Assembly: GCA_014885115.2 (NCBI GenBank)
Contig: WKLE02000704.1
Coordinates: 1 to 32,669 of the forward strand
Direction of reading: 5' to 3'
From: Asterionellopsis glacialis
Lineage: Eukaryota; Bacillariophyta; Plagiogrammaphyceae; Rhaphoneidales; Asterionellopsidaceae
Length of the DNA stretch: 32,669 nucleotides
Positions 27,126 through 32,669 of this stretch are shown here, in pieces. The position numbers and the translations under genes are program-made. Every line of letters starts with the position of its first letter. Position 1 is the stretch's first letter. Below the pieces are notes generated by a model. It was given only the letters and a program-made list of their open reading frames with translations. It was not told the origin of the DNA and made no database searches.

Positions 27126-29387
27126 ATGCCTAGCAGCAGCAGTAATCAAACTGATAATACGAAATCGAAAGGTCGATCATTTCCTCGCCGAGCAACCAAA
27201 CGGAATGCAAGTCCTCAAAAAGTAGAACAAATCAAGGAAGCATCAGGTGATGACGATAACAAGATCGTCATGACAGATGAAACACTTTCCTATCGATGGA
27301 TGGACGAAGGTGTCGATAAGTCGGATGGCACTGTTGAACACCAACTTTTGGAGTCTGTCGTAAATGGGATTGTATCACTTATTCGTGTAGGGGATAGCAT
27401 CTTATTGAACAGTGGCGATGAAGATGAAGAACAGGCAATCAACAAAATTTATAAGAATGATGATAAGGAGTACTATGCCAATGGAGGTGAGGACTACCCA
27501 CCCGTGGATGCATTCGTTGCTCGAGTTGAGCAAATGTGGGAAGACCCCGAGCTTGGTCGGGAGCATGAGGATAGAGAAATGCGCATGATGATTCGTGCTA
27601 GGTGGTACTTTAAGAAACAAGACGTCCTTGCACTGCGGGGTAATCTGAATGGACCTATTGGGCGTCAACAATTGCTTTCCAATATGACCAATCGTGACCT
27701 ACTTATGAGTAACCAAGCGGACGAAAATGATGTCCTCACAATCTTGGGAAAGTGTACCGTTGTACAGCGTCGACCCAGGGAAACAACTAAGGAAAGACTG
27801 CCACTTTTACCTCAAGGAGCTTTCGTTTGCCGGTACGGAATCAACTTCGGTTCTTCGGCTCCAGGCACAGCTCTCTTGATACCTTACGAAGGAGAAGATG
27901 ACGAATGGCCATCCGAGGAACCACCAAAAATGGATGAAAGCTCAAATAGCAAGAAAGAATCAAAAAGGGGAACTTCGCGAAAACGACCACGTCCCGATTC
28001 ATCCAGCAGAAGAAATAATTCGGTAACCGGGGAGGATGACGAAGGTCAATCCTCGGTAAAATCGAAAGCAACCTCAAAACTATCAAAAAGTGATACCGCA
28101 GAAGATAATTCATTGCCAGATAACACTACAACAGGAGAATGCAGTGACGATGGTTGTGATAGACCCAACAGTTCAGTTGGAGTTTCTGCAATGTCCTCTG
28201 ATAGTGAAAGCGAATCAAGTTCATCCTCCTTTGACAGGGGCTCAGAAGAGGAAAAGAAACCACCAGAAACTGAGGGTAGCACTACCACCGGGAAAATTAA
28301 GATTGGGCCAAACCACCAGGCAGTCACCGAGCCGTTTGAATCAAGCAACCAACCCCTTCCACGCTCTTCTAGAAATCCCGTTCAAGTCTGGAAACAGAAC
28401 GCCATCGAAGATGGTATTCTGAATACGTATTATGATCAAGCTGCTACCATTTTGACCACGTACCTTGAGCAAAATGAAATGCTAGCAGAAGAACCCTATA
28501 CACCCTTCCCCCAAGCACGTGCGGAGGCGAAAATGCTCGCGGATGGTATCGCGAAGCCTTTGACAATATCAAGGGTTAGCACGTCATCCTGCCTATCGAG
28601 TTGTCCAAACAAACTCACCCGTGAGTGCAAGGCTGATTCATTGCTTGAGGTTCTACACAAACATAAATATGATACGACCAAAGCGCTTGCAGAGATCAAG
28701 TCTTCTCCCCGAAGTTTCCTTAATATTTGGACTCGGGGCGACAAGGAGTTGTTTGATACGGGGTTTAGACGATATTCAGGTTCTCTGAGGATGATTAGCA
28801 AAAATATTGACTTCTCCAAGGGTGTAAAAGAAGTCATTGATTATCACTACAGGTTCAAAATACCTGATCAATTTCGCCGGTATCAAGAGAAGAAACGAGA
28901 CCAGTCAGTTAGAATGATGGAGTGTATCGAAACACGTAGATACCACGACAGCCTTGTACCAGGCAAGGTAGAAAAATCCACAACAAAGACGGAGGGTCAG
29001 AATGCAGTGACCAATGGCACAAATGTTGCACCCAAAAAACAAGTTAGGGACTGGTAGGTGCAAATGCATTTTTTGTGTTTGATAAACTTCCTTGCAAATC
29101 GAACCTAATCAATTTTTTTTTGCACTCCCAACAGGACAAAAACAAGTACCGCAGAACTAATTGGGAAAGTTGAGGAGAGGAGAAGCAAGGCAAAAGACTT
29201 GTTGCGAGAGGTTCACGACGAACTTGGAGCGGAAAAGTTGCGTCTTGTAGCTGAAGCAATCAAGAGTTATCAGGCACGATCTATCCCTGAAGTAAAGGAA
29301 GAACTCGACAAGGTTTTAGAAGACCAACCAGTTTTTGCCGAAAGATTCAATGCATTTTTACCCAAGAAGTTTCGAAAACTTTCCTGA
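27126..29387 (+). CDS. BAH-ELM2-SANT chromatin protein (2 exons)
   Basis: Exons are 27126-29053 and 29135-29387, giving 726 residues. A BAH domain lies at about 77-215 (RVGDSILLNSG, FVARVEQMWEDPELG, RARWYFKKQDVLAL, ILGKCTVVQR). An acidic Ser-rich linker with basic KRPRPDSS follows. The ELM2 domain spans about 391-530, opening with IKIGPNHQAVTEPF and closing with LLEVLHKHKYDTTKALAEI. A SANT domain lies at about 535-580 (WTRGDKELFDTGFRRYSGSL, then KGVKEVIDYHYRFKIPDQFRR). This order matches animal MTA and RERE proteins, where ELM2-SANT binds and activates class I histone deacetylases and BAH reads nucleosomes. A nuclear co-repressor role is therefore likely. Exon 2 codes a helical C-terminus ending FNAFLPKKFRKLS, which resembles a small helical partner-binding domain; that part is uncertain. 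The gene converges on the CxxC-module gene with 216 bp between stops. Confidence 0.88.
29054..29134 (+). other. Intron of BAH-ELM2-SANT gene
   Basis: An 81-nt intron with donor GTAGGT, a T-rich stretch and acceptor CCAACAG, in phase 2. The rebuilt codon is TGG (Trp643). If retained, the donor itself gives a TAG stop right after Trp643, removing the last 83 residues. Confidence 0.8.
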
Positions 29388-29603
29388 AAGCTCAACAAGT
29401 GGACTACAAAATAGCACACACAAAATTGTGTTCGAATATCTTTCTGAACCCTTTTCACCATCATGTACACGCACTGAGTTCCTCCTTAACAAATTCAGAA
29501 TAACTGTAAATAACTTGATGTTTGACGCTTTTTTTAAGTAAGACTTATTTTACAAATAAATTGTGTAAATGTGCAATACAGGATCAATGATGAAGTTCAT
29601 CTG

Positions 29604-31463
29604 TTAAGGTTTGCTACTTTTGCCGGAATAGAGCCGAGCCCAAACACGGTTCAAAAAAGTCTTGAGATTTTCAGTATCCTTAGATTCATCCTTTAATTTC
29701 ATCAAGGTTTCTTTTACATCTGATGGGCAGAGAGTGCATCTCCTCAAGTGATTATGCAAGTCCTTGATTTTGCCTGGAAGGGACCGGCGCCTTGCCGGAA
29801 AGAGGCGGCAGAGACCTTTTCTGTTTGTACGACAGCAATGTCGACAGGCAATACCAGGTAAGCCAACTTCCAGTGTCTTCCGATTACCGACACGTTCTGA
29901 TTCCGTCAAGAAAACGCGTTGAACTTGGCTCATTAAAACAAAAAGATACTCTGAGACAAGCTGTTTGTCATCTTCTTCAATCAAAAGAAAAGGTGATCCG
30001 TTCTCTAATTGCTCAGGAGAGAGACAAGTAGTTAGGTCTTGCTGGCCGAACAATGAGATGCTCGCGACGGCAGGAATGTTATTCGACGTTCCAAAAGGAG
30101 GCACGGACATACCTACAGCCTGTGATCTTTCCGTGATGATGATTCCCTGCGGCGTATCGACCATTCCGAGTTTCATAGCGGAATCTAGCCAATAGCGTTT
30201 GTAGCCGGACGCGCCTTGAGTGGTCTTGCCCTCTTTCAACATGATAAACTTGGCTTGTTCGGCCTCAGGCATTGCGGTACACTTTGGAAAGTGATCACGA
30301 AGCATCATAGTGAGACTCTGGTAGATACGCGACAAGGAGGACGGGAAACTTGATGACCTACTAGCGCGCTCACTGTGGGGCAGATGAGCACAGAATCTGC
30401 AGCGAATTCCGACTTGTCCATGAACTACCTTCTTGCTGTTGATGCGAGAGGCAACATCTTCCCTGCCTGCACGAAAGACCTCTACAAGATCTGCCCGTAC
30501 AAAACAAAGAAACTCCGATAACCAGTTCTCGTCTTCGTCTGTGGAGAGAGGCATGATGATGCGTTCGCTATAACGCTTTACCTGTCCTTCGTCGCATGGT
30601 GGTAGTAGCTGCTTCGATGTGGTGTTTGGGATAGTCTCCGCCGTGGCAGGAGCAGAATGAACGTTGCTGGTTTGCTGCTGAACAGCATTTTGGACAAGCA
30701 GCTGCTGTGGTAAGTCTCCAATACCTTGTGCTCTTTGTGTGAGAAGAGCATTATCGCTTGTTTTTTGGAGCAAGTTCGATGCTGAAGGATTCAAAAGTAA
30801 ACCTGCATTTGCTCCAGCCAAGTTCAATAATTGTTGCTGCACTGCAGAAGCGTCCATCAAGTTAGGGATTTGCAATGATGGTGTAGGAAGACAAGCACCG
30901 ACAAGCAGATTGCCTGCGGCCCCACCGGCAAGTGCATTCCCTAACCCGGCCTGTAACGAGGCCGCGTCTAATAGTGACATTGGATTCTGGACGGAACCAG
31001 CACCTGCAAGTTGGAGGGTAGACATGTTCATTAGATTGGCTTGCAGACCAACGTTTGCCGCGGATCCATTAAGCTGACGCAGCAAGTCCAACTGGGAGTT
31101 TGCAGGCATAGAGCCAGAAAGAAGCGCTTGTGCCTGAACTTGAGGTTGCTGAGAGTTTTGCTGGGCAAGAACGTCTTCAATTGATGCTACTTGACTTTGA
31201 ACACCGATCTGTCCTTGGTTGCGCAGAAAAGCTGCTAACTTTGATGCTTCCTGAATGTAGTTAGGTTGCTGCTGGCGGCGTTGAATATCGCTCAAAAGGG
31301 AGGAAATGTCACCAACCGTGTCCTGAACTTCTCCAAGTCTCTGGCGAGTATTTCTTTCCTGTAGGGCATGAAGCGCATTACCTTGCTCTTCGCGTTGCCT
31401 CTTGTTTGATTCATTTTCTAATACCTCCGCACCAAGATGCAAAAGTTGATTCCCAAACACCAT
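29604..31463 (-). CDS. Nuclear-type protein with duplicated CxxC...HxxxC module
   Basis: 619 residues from an ATG at 31463, one exon. Residues 10-75 are charged and probably coiled-coil (NKRQREEQGNALHALQERN). Residues 75-290 are rich in Gln, Leu, Ala and Asn. Two related modules follow. Module 1 (about 310-395): WLSEFLCFVRADLVEVF, then GQVGIRCRFCAH, FPSSLSRIYQSL and RDHFPKC. Module 2 (about 495-580): LVSEYLFVLMSQVQRVF, then GLPGIACRHC, FPARRRSLPGKI and HNHLRRC. Each has a helix, a C-x2-C pair and a later H-x3-C, enough to bind one zinc ion. Similar modules are, as I recall, frequent in diatom proteins of unknown role. A DNA- or protein-binding regulator is likely, but this is inference. The promoter side (31464 onward) holds a TACCAGGTA word. 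Confidence 0.75.
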   Translation of the reverse strand: MVFGNQLLHLGAEVLENESNKRQREEQGNALHALQERNTRQRLGEVQDTVGDISSLLSDIQRRQQQPNYIQEASKLAAFLRNQGQIGVQSQVASIEDVLAQQNSQQPQVQAQALLSGSMPANSQLDLLRQLNGSAANVGLQANLMNMSTLQLAGAGSVQNPMSLLDAASLQAGLGNALAGGAAGNLLVGACLPTPSLQIPNLMDASAVQQQLLNLAGANAGLLLNPSASNLLQKTSDNALLTQRAQGIGDLPQQLLVQNAVQQQTSNVHSAPATAETIPNTTSKQLLPPCDEGQVKRYSERIIMPLSTDEDENWLSEFLCFVRADLVEVFRAGREDVASRINSKKVVHGQVGIRCRFCAHLPHSERASRSSSFPSSLSRIYQSLTMMLRDHFPKCTAMPEAEQAKFIMLKEGKTTQGASGYKRYWLDSAMKLGMVDTPQGIIITERSQAVGMSVPPFGTSNNIPAVASISLFGQQDLTTCLSPEQLENGSPFLLIEEDDKQLVSEYLFVLMSQVQRVFLTESERVGNRKTLEVGLPGIACRHCCRTNRKGLCRLFPARRRSLPGKIKDLHNHLRRCTLCPSDVKETLMKLKDESKDTENLKTFLNRVWARLYSGKSSKP

Positions 31464-32669
31464 TTTTCGTTCAAGTTCTGGAGATGTCCTTTTAGGTGCC
31501 TAGAGAAGGAAATTCGATCGTTATTCTAACGAGTTGACTTTCCGTGCCTGCCTGATATCAATGAGTAATAGATAGCCTTGCGAGGAAAATGGATAAGCTA
31601 AGTCTGAGCTTGATTACTGGATTGGAGTTGGCTGGTGTCTCTTCTCTACAGAGTTCGAGGGCTTAGCTTACTTGAAGCTTAGAGAGGAAAGCTTTGTCAC
31701 TTGTCAGAACCAGGCTTGAGTGGTTTGATTGTGTTCATTTGCGCTCGCTGCTGTAAGTAGGCACAGCGGCAAGGTCCCTCGTTGTTTTACAAAACAGTTT
31801 CACCTACGCTTGGGCTCTACACTCTTTGGTAGTGGTTGTGGTGTCTTCTCTATTGGAAACCTCGACAGCAAAATGCTGCTCGGTATGTATTCGTACAGGT
31901 ACTCGTAGATTACCAAGTTGATTCGATCGAGATCTTGTGGGTTTTTACTTGGTATGATACTCCGTACCAGGTACGTAGCACAGATACCAGGTTCTCCAGA
32001 GCGGAAGGTTTCCAAACTGGTGAGTGCCTAACTATGAAACGATTGACTAGGGCAATGTCGACGTCATACAATCATCTAAAGGGGCTAAGAGTAACATAAT
32101 TTTTAAAATAGATAAATGCTCCAAAAATTTCTGTACCTGTAAAATGCCATATTTAACTTTTAAGTTCAAATCTTTGTGTAGGTCAAAAATGCTTCCTACT
32201 TTTAATTGACTACCAGCAGTACAAGAGCTGTGCCTTATCGTGGTACCGGTACTGTGTATACACACTTACCTGGTTTTGTGTAAAGAACAGTCCAGCCGTA
32301 GAATGCCATCCATATCTTTAAAAAATAAGAACCCAACCCTCCAAAATGCCTGTTATTTACTTTTTTTAAAAAAGTATTCATCTAATAAATTGTTGTGCTG
32401 GTATTAATAACGTTTTTATGTAAAAAGGCTGTTCTTGACAAGCCTGGTAGTGACATGAAGTGCACAATAATATTCATTATTTTAATTGGTAACCAGGTAC
32501 CACCTGGGAGTCGGAGCCACATCAACTTCACGAAGTCCTACCTTTTTTTGGAAGTTGGCTGGCTGGCGCGCGCTTTTTTGTAAGTACCAAGCCTACGATA
32601 TCTTTATGTAAGTAGACATTATAATGCGTTTCTACACAAAAATTCAGAAGGCTGCTGAAGCCTGGATGG
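31464..32669. other. Intergenic to the window end, no gene seen
   Basis: Holds the promoter and leader of the CxxC-module gene, then AT-rich sequence. Short frames (up to 87 codons) have no domains. One exact TACCAGGTA lies at 31965-31973, with near copies at about 31984, 32270 and 32490. The next gene beyond the window is not visible. Confidence 0.6.
31965..31973. repeat. TACCAGGTA word
   Basis: An isolated exact copy within GTACCAGGTACG, about 500 bp upstream of the CxxC-module gene, with a one-mismatch copy (TACCAGGTT) shortly after. Confidence 0.7.

Noticed and set aside
1..32669. tRNA or rRNA genes
   Set aside because: Scanning the intergenic stretches by eye found no convincing cloverleaf with A and B boxes; short candidates with GTTCGA lacked paired stems.

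Overview
The window looks like nuclear DNA of a diatom or a close photosynthetic stramenopile. The genes are eukaryotic: TERT, PEX16, a BAH-ELM2-SANT protein and ankyrin repeats. Four genes carry short GT-AG introns of 81-157 nt. The diaminopimelate decarboxylase begins with a signal peptide ending in an SSAF/AP motif, the mark of import into a diatom-type secondary plastid. Many products have long acidic, Ser-, Asn- or Gln-rich disordered regions, as is common in diatoms. I cannot name the species.

Layout, left to right: an AT-rich gene-free stretch with many copies of a short palindrome (1-1318); an ankyrin-repeat gene (+, two exons); convergent to it, a very large FLVCR/SLC49-like transporter gene (-); about 2.1 kb without a convincing gene; plastid-type diaminopimelate decarboxylase (-, three exons); a conserved multi-pass membrane protein with one EF-hand-like loop (-, three exons); a secretory CIA30-domain protein (-); divergent from it, a 1028-residue protein with a recently amplified acidic repeat and a C-terminal amidoligase domain (+); telomerase reverse transcriptase in one uninterrupted reading frame (-); a membrane-anchored armadillo-like protein (-); PEX16 (-); divergent from that, a BAH-ELM2-SANT chromatin protein (+, two exons); and convergent to it, a protein with two copies of a CxxC...HxxxC module (-). 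The last 1.2 kb is intergenic.

The genes do not form one pathway. They are ordinary neighbours for a compact protist genome: lysine synthesis in the plastid, peroxisome biogenesis, telomere maintenance, chromatin repression and membrane transport. The least explained items are the amidoligase fusion, the duplicated CxxC module, the transporter with about 300 residues of loop between its two halves, and two short palindromic DNA words (TACCWGGTA and AGGTCCTA) that are strongly over-represented and sit almost only between genes.

Start codons were re-chosen where the longest open frame began at TTG or GTG; the first in-frame ATG is used. Splice sites were placed by hand from frame continuity and domain fit, with no transcript data.
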